Source: Actinospineispora acaciae DSM 45401
GTDB lineage: Bacteria > Actinomycetota > Actinomycetes > Mycobacteriales > Pseudonocardiaceae
Assembly: GCF_000620785.1 (NCBI RefSeq)
Contig: NZ_JIAI01000002.1
Coordinates: forward strand, 1,060,177 to 1,124,176
Direction: 5' to 3'
Length of the DNA stretch: 64,000 nucleotides
The translations under genes and the position numbers were made by a program. The notes beneath the pieces are model-generated. The model was not told where the DNA came from, made no database searches, and saw only the letters and a program-made list of their open reading frames with translations. Shown here one piece after another: positions 1-10,289 of the stretch; position 1 is the stretch's first letter, and each line of letters opens with the position of its first letter.

Positions 1-227
1 TGCTCACCGCGGCCGGCTTCCTCCCGCCGCCGGCGCTCGCGGGTCAGGTCGAAGCCGGGGCGGAAGTACTGGAACGTCTCGGCGTTGTCCCGGCCCATCA
101 CGGTGACGGCACCGAGCACGGCCGAGAACGTGTGTCGAGGGACACTGATCCAGTCCGCCCAGGCTCCCCACTCGCGCGAGTCGTCCAGCAGCGTTTCACC
201 CACGTCGAACACGACGGCGCGCACCAT
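1..227 (-). CDS. HAD-family hydrolase, N-terminal part (runs off the left edge)
   Basis: Reading from the ATG at 227 down, the protein begins MVRAVVFDVGETLLDD, which is the HAD motif I with the nucleophile at Asp8 and Thr12 after it. The second motif I acid is replaced by Gly (D-V-G-E-T), a variant common in actinobacterial HAD-like phosphatases. About 75 residues are visible; motifs II-IV lie outside the window, so substrate and activity cannot be judged. It is divergent from the merR gene that starts at 337. Confidence 0.75.
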   Translation of the reverse strand, partial: MVRAVVFDVGETLLDDSREWGAWADWISVPRHTFSAVLGAVTVMGRDNAETFQYFRPGFDLTRERRRREEAGRGE

Positions 228-298
228 GCCCCACTTCTACGTCACCGAAGCTCGACGGCCGAGCCAGGACACGCCCGCAGCCCTCCATGGGCGGCGGC

Positions 299-329
299 TT
301 GACAGTCCGGTAAGGGGAGGGTCGACGAT
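299..329 (+). promoter_or_regulatory. MerR-type promoter/operator of the merR gene
   Basis: TTGACA (299-304) is followed by a 19-bp spacer that ends in GGGGAGGGTC (314-323), then GACGAT (324-329) at the -10 position. A 19-bp spacer is the hallmark of MerR-activated promoters. The same right half-site GGGGAGGGTC occurs on the minus strand in front of the MFS gene near 2540. The start codon at 337 is only about 8 nt past the -10, so the transcript is probably leaderless. Confidence 0.6.
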
Positions 330-336
330 CGCCGCC

Positions 337-1152
337 GTGAGCGTGCTGCTGACGATCGGCGACTTCTCCCGCATGACGTACCTGAGCGTGAAGGCGCTGC
401 GGCACTATCACAAGATCGGCCTGCTGGAGCCCGCCGAGGTGGACCGGCACAGCGGATACCGGCTCTACCGGCCCTCGCAGGTCGCCACCGCGCAGGTGAT
501 CCGGCGGCTGCGGGACCTGGGCATGCCGCTGGACGCGGTGGGGGAGGTGCTGGCCGCGCCCGACCTGGACGCCCGCAACGCCGCGATCGCCGAGCACCTG
601 CGGCGGATGGAGCGGCAGCTCGACGAGCTGCGCGGCACCGTCGCCTCGCTGCGAGTGCTGCTGGAGCGGCCGTCGGTGCCGATCGAGGTCGAGTACCGGT
701 CGGTGCCGAGCGTCCGGGTGCTCGCCATCGAGGGGCGGGTCGGCATGGCGGACTCGGGCGCCTGGCTGCTCGCGGCGCGCGACGAGCTGCGCGCGGCGGT
801 CCCGAACTCGCGGCGGGCCGGAACGGACGGGGCGCTGTACTTCGCCGACTTCTTCCAGTCCGACGCCGGCCGGGTGACCGCGTTCGTTCCCGTCACCGAC
901 CCGGTACGTGCGAGCGGGCGGGTCGAGACGGGAGAGCTGCCGGCCGCCGAGCTGGCGGTGACGGTGCACAGCGGTCCGGCCTCGGACGTGGACCGCACGT
1001 ACGGGGCGCTGGGCACGTTCGTCGCCGAGCGGGCGATCGGGGTGGAGGGTCCGATCCGGGAGCACTACCTGGTCGGCGCCGACGACACCGAGGTCGAGCA
1101 GCGGCATCGCACCGAGGTGTGCTGGCCGGTGTTCCGCACCGGCCACGGGTGA
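337..1152 (+). CDS. MerR-family regulator with effector-binding (GyrI-like) domain
   Basis: A 271-residue protein. Residues about 5-75 are a MerR winged helix (FSRMTYLSVKALRHYHKIGL and then GYRLYRPSQ). Residues about 80-110 form the dimer coiled coil. The rest matches the BmrR/GyrI effector-binding fold seen in drug-sensing MerR proteins. GTG 337 was chosen because the 19-bp-spaced promoter places the transcript start right at it; an upstream in-frame extension would run through the promoter. The gene is convergent with an MFS exporter gene ending 10 bp downstream. The shared operator half-site suggests it activates both itself and the exporter when bound to a ligand, which is inference. Confidence 0.88.
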   Translation: MSVLLTIGDFSRMTYLSVKALRHYHKIGLLEPAEVDRHSGYRLYRPSQVATAQVIRRLRDLGMPLDAVGEVLAAPDLDARNAAIAEHLRRMERQLDELRGTVASLRVLLERPSVPIEVEYRSVPSVRVLAIEGRVGMADSGAWLLAARDELRAAVPNSRRAGTDGALYFADFFQSDAGRVTAFVPVTDPVRASGRVETGELPAAELAVTVHSGPASDVDRTYGALGTFVAERAIGVEGPIREHYLVGADDTEVEQRHRTEVCWPVFRTGHG

Positions 1153-1162
1153 GCGAAGGCGG

Positions 1163-2524
1163 TCACGGCGCGGGGCGGTCGGGCAGCAGCCGGCTCGCGG
1201 CCGCGACCCCCGCCAGCAGGCAGGCTAGTTCCACCATCGCCAGCGCGAACGCCCTGTCGTACCCGGCGGGCGCGGCGTGGAAGAAGATGGCCCCGGTGAC
1301 CGCCAGGCCGACGGTGTTGCCGGCCTGCTGCATGGTGGACAGCGCCCCGGAGACCACCCCGGACCGTCGGGGGCCGGCATGCGCCAGGACGGTCATGGTC
1401 AGCGGGGTGAGGCACAGCCCGATCCCGACCCCCACCAGCACCAGCGGCACGAACAGCGCCTCGACCGGCCCCCTGGCGCAGGCCGCCAGCGCGGCGAACC
1501 CGGCGGCCAGCACCAGCGCGCCGACGGTGATCACCACCCGGCCCCGGCGGCGGGTCAGCGCGGGCGCGCGCAGCGAGACCACCAGGTAGGCCAGGGCCTG
1601 CACGGCGAACACCGCGCCGGTCGCGGTCGGGGACAGACCCAGGCCACACTGCAGGTACAGCGCCAGTACCAGGTAGAACGGCGCCTGACAGCACCAGAAG
1701 GCGAACTGCACGGCCAGGCCGGTGCCCAGCGCCCGGTTGCGCACCAGCACCGGGTCGCACAGCGGGTCACGATCTCGCGCCGCGCGCTGCTGGGCGACGA
1801 ACGCCGCGCCGGCCGCCGGGGCGGCGGCCAGGCTCACCCACGTCCAGGCCGGCCACCCCTCGGCGGGACCCTGGATCAACGGCAGCGCCACCGCCAGTAG
1901 CGTGAGGCACAGCAGGCCCATGCCCACCGGATCGAGCGCCCTGACCCGCTCGGCGGCGCGCGACTCCGGGACCAGCCGGCGGGCCAGCACCAGGGCCGAG
2001 GCGGTGACCGGGAGGTTGACCAGGAAGATGGCTCGCCAGCCCAGCCCGGCGATGTCGAGGTCGACCAGCGCCCCGCCCACCAGCTGGCCCCCGGCCGCCG
2101 CCACCCCCATCACGGCCCCGTAGACGCCGATCGCCCGAGCCCGGGCGGCGCCGGTGTAGAGCACCCCCACGATCGCCAGCACGGTCGGGCTGACCAGCGC
2201 GGCGCCCACCCCCTGCACGACCCGGGACGCGATCAGCACCGCCGCACCGGGCGCGAGCCCGCACCCCGCCGAGGCCACCGGCGAACACCGCCACCCCGAC
2301 CATGAACACCCTGCGCCGCCCGACCTGGTCCGCGACCCGCCCGGCAGTGATCAACAGCACCGTGAAGCTCGCGCCATACCCCGCGACCACCCACTCCAGC
2401 TCCGCCGACCCGGCGTGCAGGTCGGCCTGGATGGCCGGCAGGGCCACCGCGACCGCGAAGAGTCCAGCACCAGCAGCGCGGTGCCGGACATCAGCACCGG
2501 CAGCGCCCACCACCGTCCCGCCAT
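1163..2524 (-). pseudogene. MFS (DHA2, 14-TM type) drug exporter interrupted by two frameshifts
   Basis: Three reading frames together give one DHA2/QacA-type exporter of about 454 residues. The N-terminus MAGRWWALPVLMSGTALLVLD starts at ATG 2524; TM1-3 follow in another frame ([14 protein letters not shown], then VADQVGRRRVF); the remainder (ASAGCGLAPGAAVLIASRVV onward) is in a third frame to the stop at 1163. One base appears missing near 2460 and one extra near 2276, so the two changes compensate. Either the gene is recently broken or the assembly has two indels here. If intact it would be a proton-driven multidrug exporter. The MerR-type promoter at 2533-2563 reads into it. Confidence 0.75.
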
Positions 2525-2532
2525 GGCCTCCA

Positions 2533-2563
2533 GGTGTGGACCCTCCCCGTGGAGGAGGGTCAA
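2533..2563 (-). promoter_or_regulatory. MerR-type operator/promoter between the MFS and DUF1579-like genes
   Basis: GACCCTCC (2539-2546) and GGAGGGTC (2554-2561) form a perfect 8-bp inverted repeat with 7 bp between. On the minus strand TTGACC (2563-2558) is followed by a 19-bp spacer containing both arms, then a weak -10 (CACACC, 2538-2533). The MFS ATG at 2524 is 14 nt past the first -10 base, nearly the geometry seen at merR. The site may also affect the divergent gene at 2600. Confidence 0.6.
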
Positions 2564-2599
2564 GCCTGGGCGCCACGCGAAGACGCAAAGGAGAACACC

Positions 2600-3121
2600 A
2601 TGCGTGACCGAGACGGACTGCCCGGACTCCTGCACAGCGCGGAACCCCGCCCCGAGCTGGCCTCCGACCTGCACCTGTTCGGCCGGTTCGCCGGCGCGTG
2701 GCGGCTGGAGTGCAGCTTCGACATTCCCGCCGGGCGCCCGCCGATGTCCGGCGTGCTCCGGTTCGGCTGGGTCCTCGGCGGTCGCGCGGTCCAGGACGTG
2801 TGGGCCGTGCCCGGACCCGACGACCCCGCGGAAGGCACCGCACCGGGCTTCTTCGGGACCACGGTCCGGTTCTACGACGCCACCCTCGGCGCCTGGCGTT
2901 CGACCTGGATCGACCCGCCGAACAACCGGGTCCGCCGCTTCATCGGCCGCCCGGTCGGCCCGGACATCGAGCTGGTCAGCGACGAGGAACAGCCCGCGCT
3001 GCGCTGGCGGTTCACCGACATCACCCCGGACTCCTTCACCTGGACGGGCGAGCGCTCGACCGAGGCGTCGTCGGCCTGGACCCGCCAGCTGAGAATGCGC
3101 GCAACCCGGGTCAGGGAGTGA
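2600..3121 (+). CDS. conserved protein resembling DUF1579 / lipocalin-like fold
   Basis: A 173-residue soluble protein. ATG 2600 has a good Shine-Dalgarno (AAAGGAGA, 2587-2594). The layout (FGRFAGAWRLECSFD, then a Gly-rich GVLRFGWVLGGRAVQDVW, then strand-rich segments ending WTRQLRMRATR) resembles the small beta-barrel DUF1579-like proteins of actinomycetes. No catalytic motif is visible. It is divergent from the MFS exporter and shares its MerR operator region, so it may belong to the same stress or drug response. Family assignment is tentative. Confidence 0.7.
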   Translation: MRDRDGLPGLLHSAEPRPELASDLHLFGRFAGAWRLECSFDIPAGRPPMSGVLRFGWVLGGRAVQDVWAVPGPDDPAEGTAPGFFGTTVRFYDATLGAWRSTWIDPPNNRVRRFIGRPVGPDIELVSDEEQPALRWRFTDITPDSFTWTGERSTEASSAWTRQLRMRATRVRE

Positions 3122-3173
3122 GGCCGGTCACCCCTCGGAGGGTCCGGCTTGGACGTGCGCCGGGAAATAGGCA

Positions 3174-3188
3174 ACACTGGTGTTGTGA
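3174..3188. promoter_or_regulatory. SufR operator overlapping the sufR start codon
   Basis: ACACT-GGTGT-TGTGA (3174-3188) is an exact match to the ACACT-N5-TGTGA inverted repeat that I recall being reported for M. tuberculosis SufR. The overlapping 14-bp palindrome CAACAC-TG-GTGTTG lies at 3172-3185. The proposed GTG start (3185-3187) lies inside the right arm, so bound repressor would block the start of the whole suf operon. Confidence 0.75.
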
Positions 3189-4024
3189 AAACCACCGGGG
3201 CGCCACCACGCGAGGCCGAGGGGCCGGCGCGTGAGGTCCGCGATGTCCTGGTGCCGTCCCCGACGCCCGCCGAGGGCGCCCGGGGAGCGGGGACCGACGG
3301 CGGTACCCGGGTCGCGGTGGCCAGGCTGCTGCTCGAACGCGGCCCGATCACGGCCGTCGACGTGGCCGCCGAGCTGGAGCTGAGCGCGCCGGCCGTGCGC
3401 CGGCACCTGGACGCGCTGATCGCGCACGGCGAGGCGACCACCCGCGAGGCGCCCAGGCGCGGCCGCAGGGGCCGGGGGCGTCCTGCCCGGCTGTTCCTGC
3501 TCACCGAGGCCGGTCGGGTGCGGTTCGGCCACGGCTACGACGACCTGGCGGTGGCCGCGCTGCGGTACCTGGCCGAGACGTCCGGGCGCTCGGCCGTGCG
3601 CTCGTTCGCCGAGCGGCGCGCCGCCGAGCTGGTCGCCGGCGAGCGGGCCAGCATCACCTCGCGGGCCACCGTGGCCGGACGCGCCGCCGCGCTGGCCGCC
3701 ACGCTGACCGCCCAGGGCTACGCCGCCGGCACCCAGAGCACCGGCAGCGGACAGCAGTTGTGCCAGCACCACTGCCCGGTCGCGCACGTCGCCGCCCAGT
3801 TCCCGGAGCTGTGCGAGGCGGAGACGATGGCGTTCGCCGAGCTGCTCGGCACCCACGTGCAGCGGCTGGCCACCATCGCGCGCGGGGACGCCGCGTGCAC
3901 CACCCACGTCCCGCTCGGGGTCGTCGACGGTTTCGCCAGGAAGGGCGAGCCGGCGGGGCCCGAGCGGATCACACCCACCACAACATCCCGAAAGGGAGGC
4001 AGCGCGTATGACTACCGCTCCTGA
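3185..4024 (+). CDS. sufR: Fe-S-sensing repressor of the suf operon
   Basis: A 279-residue protein from GTG 3185. A winged HTH (about 42-108, [20 protein letters not shown]) is followed by a C-terminal sensor. The sensor has C193-x3-C197-x12-C210 and a fourth Cys at 238, the cluster-ligand pattern of SufR. The family represses suf genes when its Fe-S cluster is present. It is the first gene of a seven-gene same-strand run and overlaps sufB by 17 bp. An ATG at 3149 is possible but would put the operator inside the coding region. Confidence 0.93.
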   Translation: MKTTGAPPREAEGPAREVRDVLVPSPTPAEGARGAGTDGGTRVAVARLLLERGPITAVDVAAELELSAPAVRRHLDALIAHGEATTREAPRRGRRGRGRPARLFLLTEAGRVRFGHGYDDLAVAALRYLAETSGRSAVRSFAERRAAELVAGERASITSRATVAGRAAALAATLTAQGYAAGTQSTGSGQQLCQHHCPVAHVAAQFPELCEAETMAFAELLGTHVQRLATIARGDAACTTHVPLGVVDGFARKGEPAGPERITPTTTSRKGGSAYDYRS

Positions 4025-5456
4025 GCGGACAGCCACGCCGGCCGAGCCACTGACCCAGGAGGAGACGATCGCCTCCCTGGGCAAGTACGCGTTCGGCTGG
4101 GCGGACTCCGACGAGGCCGGCGCGAGCGCCCGCCGCGGCCTGTCGGCCGAGGTCGTCGCGGACATCTCGGCCAAGAAGAACGAACCGGAGTGGATGCTCG
4201 AGAGCCGTCTCAAGGCGCTGCGGCTGTTCGACCGCAAGCCCATGCCCCACTGGGGCGCGGACCTGTCCGGCATCGACTTCGACAACATCAAGTACTTCGT
4301 CCGGTCCACCGAGAAGCAGGCCAGCTCGTGGGAGGACCTGCCGGACGACATCAAGAACACCTACGACAAGCTGGGCATCCCGGAGGCGGAGAAGGCCCGG
4401 CTGGTCGCCGGCGTCGCCGCCCAGTACGAGTCAGAGGTCGTCTACCACAAGATCCGTGAGGACCTCGAGGAACAGGGCGTCATCTTCCTGGACACCGACA
4501 CCGGGCTGCGCGAGCACCCGGAGCTGTTCGAGAAGTACTTCGGCTCGGTCATCCCGCACGGGGACAACAAGTTCTCCGCGCTCAACGGGGCCGTCTGGTC
4601 CGGCGGGTCGTTCATCTACGTGCCGCCGGGCGTGCACGTGGAGATCCCGCTGCAGGCCTACTTCCGGATCAACACCGAGAACATGGGCCAGTTCGAGCGG
4701 ACGCTGATCATCGTCGACGAGGGCGCCTACGTGCACTACGTCGAGGGCTGCACCGCGCCGATCTACTCCTCGGACTCGCTGCACTCCGCGGTGGTCGAGA
4801 TCGTGGTGAAGAAGGGCGGCCGCTGCCGCTACACCACCATCCAGAACTGGTCGAACAACGTCTACAACCTGGTCACCAAGCGGGCCAAGGCCGAAGAGGG
4901 CGCGACCATGGAGTGGGTCGACGGCAACATCGGCTCCAAGGTCACCATGAAGTACCCGGGCGTGATGCTGATGGGCGAGCACGCCAAGGGTGAGGTGCTC
5001 TCGATCGCGTTCGCCGGCGAGGGCCAGCACCAGGACGCCGGCGCCAAGATGACGCACCTGGCGCCGAACACCAGCTCCACGATCATCTCCAAGTCCGTGG
5101 CCAGGGGCGGCGGGCGCACCTCGTACCGGGGCCTGATCCGGGTGAACCCGAGGGCGAAGCACTCGCGCTCGACGGTCAAGTGCGACGCGCTGCTGGTGGA
5201 CACCATCAGCCGCAGCGACACCTACCCGTACAACGACATCCGCACCGACGACGTGACCATGGGCCACGAGGCCACCGTGTCCAAGGTCAGCGAGGACCAG
5301 CTCTTCTACCTGATGAGCCGGGGCCTCACCGAGGACGAGGCGATGGCCATGGTGGTGCGCGGGTTCGTCGAGCCGATCGCCCGCGAGCTGCCCATGGAGT
5401 ACGCGCTGGAGCTGAACAGGCTGATCGAGCTGCAGATGGAGGGTTCTGTCGGATGA
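4008..5456 (+). CDS. sufB: Fe-S cluster scaffold subunit SufB
   Basis: 482 residues, full length for SufB. The beta-helix core has typical segments such as [40 protein letters not shown] and [15 protein letters not shown]. SufB is the cytosolic scaffold on which SufBC2D assembles [4Fe-4S] clusters. ATG 4008 follows AAGGGAGG at 3991-3998 and lies inside the 3' end of sufR, which suggests translational coupling. Its stop overlaps the sufD start (ATGA). Confidence 0.97.
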   Translation: MTTAPERTATPAEPLTQEETIASLGKYAFGWADSDEAGASARRGLSAEVVADISAKKNEPEWMLESRLKALRLFDRKPMPHWGADLSGIDFDNIKYFVRSTEKQASSWEDLPDDIKNTYDKLGIPEAEKARLVAGVAAQYESEVVYHKIREDLEEQGVIFLDTDTGLREHPELFEKYFGSVIPHGDNKFSALNGAVWSGGSFIYVPPGVHVEIPLQAYFRINTENMGQFERTLIIVDEGAYVHYVEGCTAPIYSSDSLHSAVVEIVVKKGGRCRYTTIQNWSNNVYNLVTKRAKAEEGATMEWVDGNIGSKVTMKYPGVMLMGEHAKGEVLSIAFAGEGQHQDAGAKMTHLAPNTSSTIISKSVARGGGRTSYRGLIRVNPRAKHSRSTVKCDALLVDTISRSDTYPYNDIRTDDVTMGHEATVSKVSEDQLFYLMSRGLTEDEAMAMVVRGFVEPIARELPMEYALELNRLIELQMEGSVG

Positions 5457-6652
5457 CGGCTCCGGAAGTTGCGGGGTTGGCGCCGGAGTTGTCCGGCGCG
5501 AAGGAAGGCTCCGGCGAGGTCCCCGTCGCGAGCGCGGGGGAGCGGTTCACCTCCTACGACGTGGATGCGTTCGAGGTTCCCGGCGGGCGCGAGGAGAACT
5601 GGCGGTTCACCCCGATGCGCCGGCTGCGCGGGTTGCACAGCGTCGACCCAGACACCGCGAAGCTGGACGGCACCGCCGAGATCACCGTCGGCCCCGGTGA
5701 GGGCGTGACGGTGGAGACGGTGGCCGCCGCCGACCCTGCCGCGGACCCGCGCATTGGCGAGGCCGGCACGCCGGCCGACCGGGTCGCGGCGCTGGCCTGG
5801 TCGGGGGCGCCGAAGGCCACGGTGGTCACGCTGGACGGCGTGACCGAGCCGGTGCCGATCACGGTGACCGGCCCCGGCGTCGAGCAGGCCGCGCTGGCCC
5901 ACCTTCAGATCAGGGTCACCACGCACACCGAGGCGGTGGTGGTGCTCGACTACGCGGGCTCCGGCGCGCTGGCCGACAACCTGGAGGTGGTGCTCGCCGA
6001 CGCGGCCAGGCTGACCCTGGTGGTGATCGACGACTGGGCCGACGACGGCGTGCACGTGGGCGCCCAGCACCTGCTGGTCGGCCGGGACGCCACGCTGCGG
6101 GTGAACACCGTGAGCCTGGGCGGCGACCTGGTGCGGATCAGCCCGACGGTGCGCTTCGCCGGCCCCGGTGGAGACGCCGAGCTGGCCGGGCTGAGCTTCG
6201 CCGACACCGGCCAGCACCTGGAGCACCGGCTGCTGGTCGACCACGCGGTTCCGCACTGCCGGTCGAACGTGATCTACAAGTCCGCGCTGCAGGGGGACGA
6301 CGCGCACACCGTCTGGATCGGTGACGTGCTGATCAGGGCGGCGGCCGAGGGCACCGAGACCTTCGAGCTGAACCGCAACCTGCTGCTCACCGAGGGCGCC
6401 CGCGCCGACTCGGTGCCGAACCTGGAGATCGAGACCGGCGAGATCGCCGGCGCCGGGCACGCCAGCGCCACCGGCCGGTTCGACGACGAGCAGCTGTTCT
6501 ACCTGCGCTCCCGGGGCATCCCGGAGGCGATCGCGCGCCGGCTGGTGGTGCGCGGGTTCTTCAACGAGATCATCAACCGGATCTCGGTGCCGGAGGTACG
6601 GGAACGGCTGGAGGCCGCCGTCGAGGCCGAGCTGGCCGCGATCGAGCACTGA
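5453..6652 (+). CDS. sufD: Fe-S cluster assembly protein SufD
   Basis: 399 residues starting at the ATGA overlap with the sufB stop. The N-terminal [20 protein letters not shown] and the C-terminal [24 protein letters not shown] segment are typical of SufD, the SufB paralogue that completes the SufBC2D complex. Position between sufB and sufC is the standard actinobacterial order. Expected in the cytosol, supporting iron acquisition and cluster assembly. Confidence 0.95.
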   Translation: MTAPEVAGLAPELSGAKEGSGEVPVASAGERFTSYDVDAFEVPGGREENWRFTPMRRLRGLHSVDPDTAKLDGTAEITVGPGEGVTVETVAAADPAADPRIGEAGTPADRVAALAWSGAPKATVVTLDGVTEPVPITVTGPGVEQAALAHLQIRVTTHTEAVVVLDYAGSGALADNLEVVLADAARLTLVVIDDWADDGVHVGAQHLLVGRDATLRVNTVSLGGDLVRISPTVRFAGPGGDAELAGLSFADTGQHLEHRLLVDHAVPHCRSNVIYKSALQGDDAHTVWIGDVLIRAAAEGTETFELNRNLLLTEGARADSVPNLEIETGEIAGAGHASATGRFDDEQLFYLRSRGIPEAIARRLVVRGFFNEIINRISVPEVRERLEAAVEAELAAIEH

Positions 6653-6692
6653 CGAGCACGTTCCCACCACACACTTTGGAGCACGCACACAC

Positions 6693-8757
<2,065 letters not shown>

Positions 8758-8760
8758 CCG

Positions 8761-9222
8761 GTGAGACTTGACCAGATGTACCAGGAGATCATCCTGGACC
8801 ACTATCGCAACCCGCACGGCGCCGGGCTGCGGGAGCCGTTCGACGCGGAGTCCTTCCAGGTCAACCCCACCTGCGGGGACGAGGTCACGCTGCGCGTCGT
8901 GATCTCCGACGCCACCGTGGCCGACGTGTCGTACGACGCGCTGGGCTGCTCGATCAGCCAGGCGGCCACGTCCGTGCTCACCGACCTGGTGGTCGGGCGC
9001 AGCGTCGAGGAATCCCTGCGCATCCTGGACGCGTTCCAGGAGATGGTGCAGAGTCGGGGCGAGGTGGAGCCGGACGAGGACGTGCTGGGCGACGGCGTGG
9101 CGTTCGCCGGGGTCGCCAAGTACCCGGCCCGGGTGAAGTGCGCGCTGCTCGGCTGGATGGCGTTCAAGGACGCGGTGGTGCGGGTCACCGACAGCCCAGA
9201 AGCGAACGGAGCAAAGCAATGA
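8761..9222 (+). CDS. sufU: sulfur-transfer protein SufU
   Basis: 153 residues. The zinc and sulfur-transfer ligands are at C38, D40, C63 and C127 (NPTCGDEV, LGCSIS, RVKCALLGW), the SufU pattern that accepts persulfide from SufS by zinc-ligand exchange. The start is GTG 8761, directly after sufS. The stop overlaps the next gene's ATG (ATGA). IscU-like scaffolds lack the spacing seen here, so SufU is preferred. Confidence 0.95.
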   Translation: MRLDQMYQEIILDHYRNPHGAGLREPFDAESFQVNPTCGDEVTLRVVISDATVADVSYDALGCSISQAATSVLTDLVVGRSVEESLRILDAFQEMVQSRGEVEPDEDVLGDGVAFAGVAKYPARVKCALLGWMAFKDAVVRVTDSPEANGAKQ

Positions 9223-9602
9223 CCGCAGACATCACGCGCGGCGCGGCTGGCATGCCCGAACCGCCGGCCCCCCGGGCGGACACCCCGAGCCTGGACGACC
9301 TCGAAGAGGCGATGCGCGACGTCGTCGACCCCGAGCTGGGCATCAACGTGGTCGACCTCGGGCTGGTCTACGACATCCGGGTGGAGGACCGGGTCGCCGT
9401 CCTGGACATGACGCTGACCTCGGCGGCCTGCCCGCTCACCGACGTGATCGAGGACCAGACCAGGGCCGCGCTGGTCAGCTCGCCCGGCGGCGGCCTTGTC
9501 GAGGACGTCAAGATCAACTGGGTCTGGATGCCGCCGTGGGGTCCCGACAAGATTACCGAGGACGGCCGCGAGCAGCTGCGCGCGCTCGGCTTCACCGTCT
9601 GA
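9219..9602 (+). CDS. sufT: SufT / MIP18 (DUF59) Fe-S maturation factor
   Basis: 127 residues. The DUF59 domain shows DPELGINVVDLGLVYDI (37-53) and the conserved Cys71 in TSAACPLTDVIEDQ. The family helps transfer or mature Fe-S clusters under demand. A Pro-rich N-terminal tail of about 23 residues precedes the domain. It is the last gene of the suf run (equivalent of Rv1466), translationally coupled to sufU through an ATGA overlap. Confidence 0.93.
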   Translation: MTADITRGAAGMPEPPAPRADTPSLDDLEEAMRDVVDPELGINVVDLGLVYDIRVEDRVAVLDMTLTSAACPLTDVIEDQTRAALVSSPGGGLVEDVKINWVWMPPWGPDKITEDGREQLRALGFTV

Positions 9603-9639
9603 GTTATCACACCATCGGTGCAGGTCGCGGCGATTCAAG

Positions 9640-9926
9640 TTGCGATCTGCGCCGAAGCGCACTTATATGACGTGGAGCACGCGCCCCCTACGCTGGTACC
9701 GTCCGAGCACGCCAGAAGTACTACTTCGGTAGCAACTCTCGGCGGTACGACCTGCCGGCCCATCGAGAACCCGCAGGTCACGACCACACCTCGTTCTTCC
9801 GGCTGGACCGACATCCACCATAAGAAGGAGATGGATCGGTCCGTGAGAGGGACGACTCCGTCGCGCTCGCGCGGCAGGCTCAATGACTGAGCGGCGGTAT
9901 CGCTCAGTCGTTGAGGGGGTAATGCA
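9640..9926 (+). promoter_or_regulatory. long leader of the whiB7-like gene, with candidate promoter and leader ORF
   Basis: This 324-bp gap after sufT carries a possible promoter (TTGCGA 9640-9645, 18-bp spacer, TATATG 9664-9669). The leader then has an inverted repeat GAAGTA-C-TACTTC, a GACCTGC (9749-9755) / GCAGGTC (9773-9779) stem, a strong ribosome-binding site AAGAAGGAG (9822-9830), and a short frame from ATG 9831 or GTG 9843 to TGA 9888-9890. That stop lies inside the left arm of the hairpin at 9881-9913. Long leaders with upstream ORFs that control whiB7 by attenuation are established knowledge; the exact mechanism here is inference. Confidence 0.5.
9881..9913 (+). promoter_or_regulatory. 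13-bp hairpin next to the whiB7 ribosome-binding site
   Basis: CAATGACTGAGCG (9881-9893) pairs with CGCTCAGTCGTTG (9901-9913) across a 7-nt loop, with 13 pairs including one G-U. The right arm abuts GAGGGGG (9913-9919), the Shine-Dalgarno of the gene at 9927. No U-tract follows, so it looks more like a translational gate than a simple terminator. A ribosome finishing the leader ORF at 9888-9890 would hold the left arm open. Confidence 0.6.
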
Positions 9927-10289
9927 GTGTTCGTCGCGAAGGTCCCGCTAGAAGGCGGAGGTGGCACCGCGAACGACTCGCGGTACGGATGGACGCCGGA
10001 TCTCGGTGCGTTGCTCGCCGCCGCACCGGCCGCCGATGTCCAGTTGCCGTGCCGCACCGATGACGCGGACCTCTGGTTCGCCGAGCGGCCCGACCAGCTC
10101 GGCCGGGCGCAGGCGCTGTGCCGGGAGTGCCCGATCCGTCAGCAGTGCCTGGCCGGGGCGCTCGATCGCCGCGAACCATGGGGGGTATGGGGCGGCGAGA
10201 TCTTCGAGCGCGGCCGGGTGGTCCCGTTCAAGCGGGGTCGGGGCCGCCCGGCCAAGGTCAAGCCGTTCCAGGAGCCGACTGTCGCCTGA
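9927..10289 (+). CDS. whiB7: WhiB7-like Fe-S transcription factor
   Basis: 120 residues from GTG 9927. The four cluster ligands are C42, C65, C68 and C74, followed by the GVWGGE turn (86-91). The C-terminal RGRGRPAK (103-110) is an AT-hook-like tail, the feature that separates WhiB7 from other Wbl proteins. WhiB7 binds the main sigma factor and activates intrinsic antibiotic-resistance genes. It tail-overlaps the minus-strand cyclase by 32 bp. Assignment to WhiB7 rather than another Wbl rests on the tail and the leader. Confidence 0.75.
   Translation: MFVAKVPLEGGGGTANDSRYGWTPDLGALLAAAPAADVQLPCRTDDADLWFAERPDQLGRAQALCRECPIRQQCLAGALDRREPWGVWGGEIFERGRVVPFKRGRGRPAKVKPFQEPTVA

Noticed and set aside
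9667..9732. A 21-codon frame (MTWSTRPLRWYRP...) as a first whiB7 leader peptide
   Set aside because: Its ATG overlaps the best -10 (TATATG 9664-9669), so it would not be in the transcript unless another promoter is used. Kept only as a remote option.
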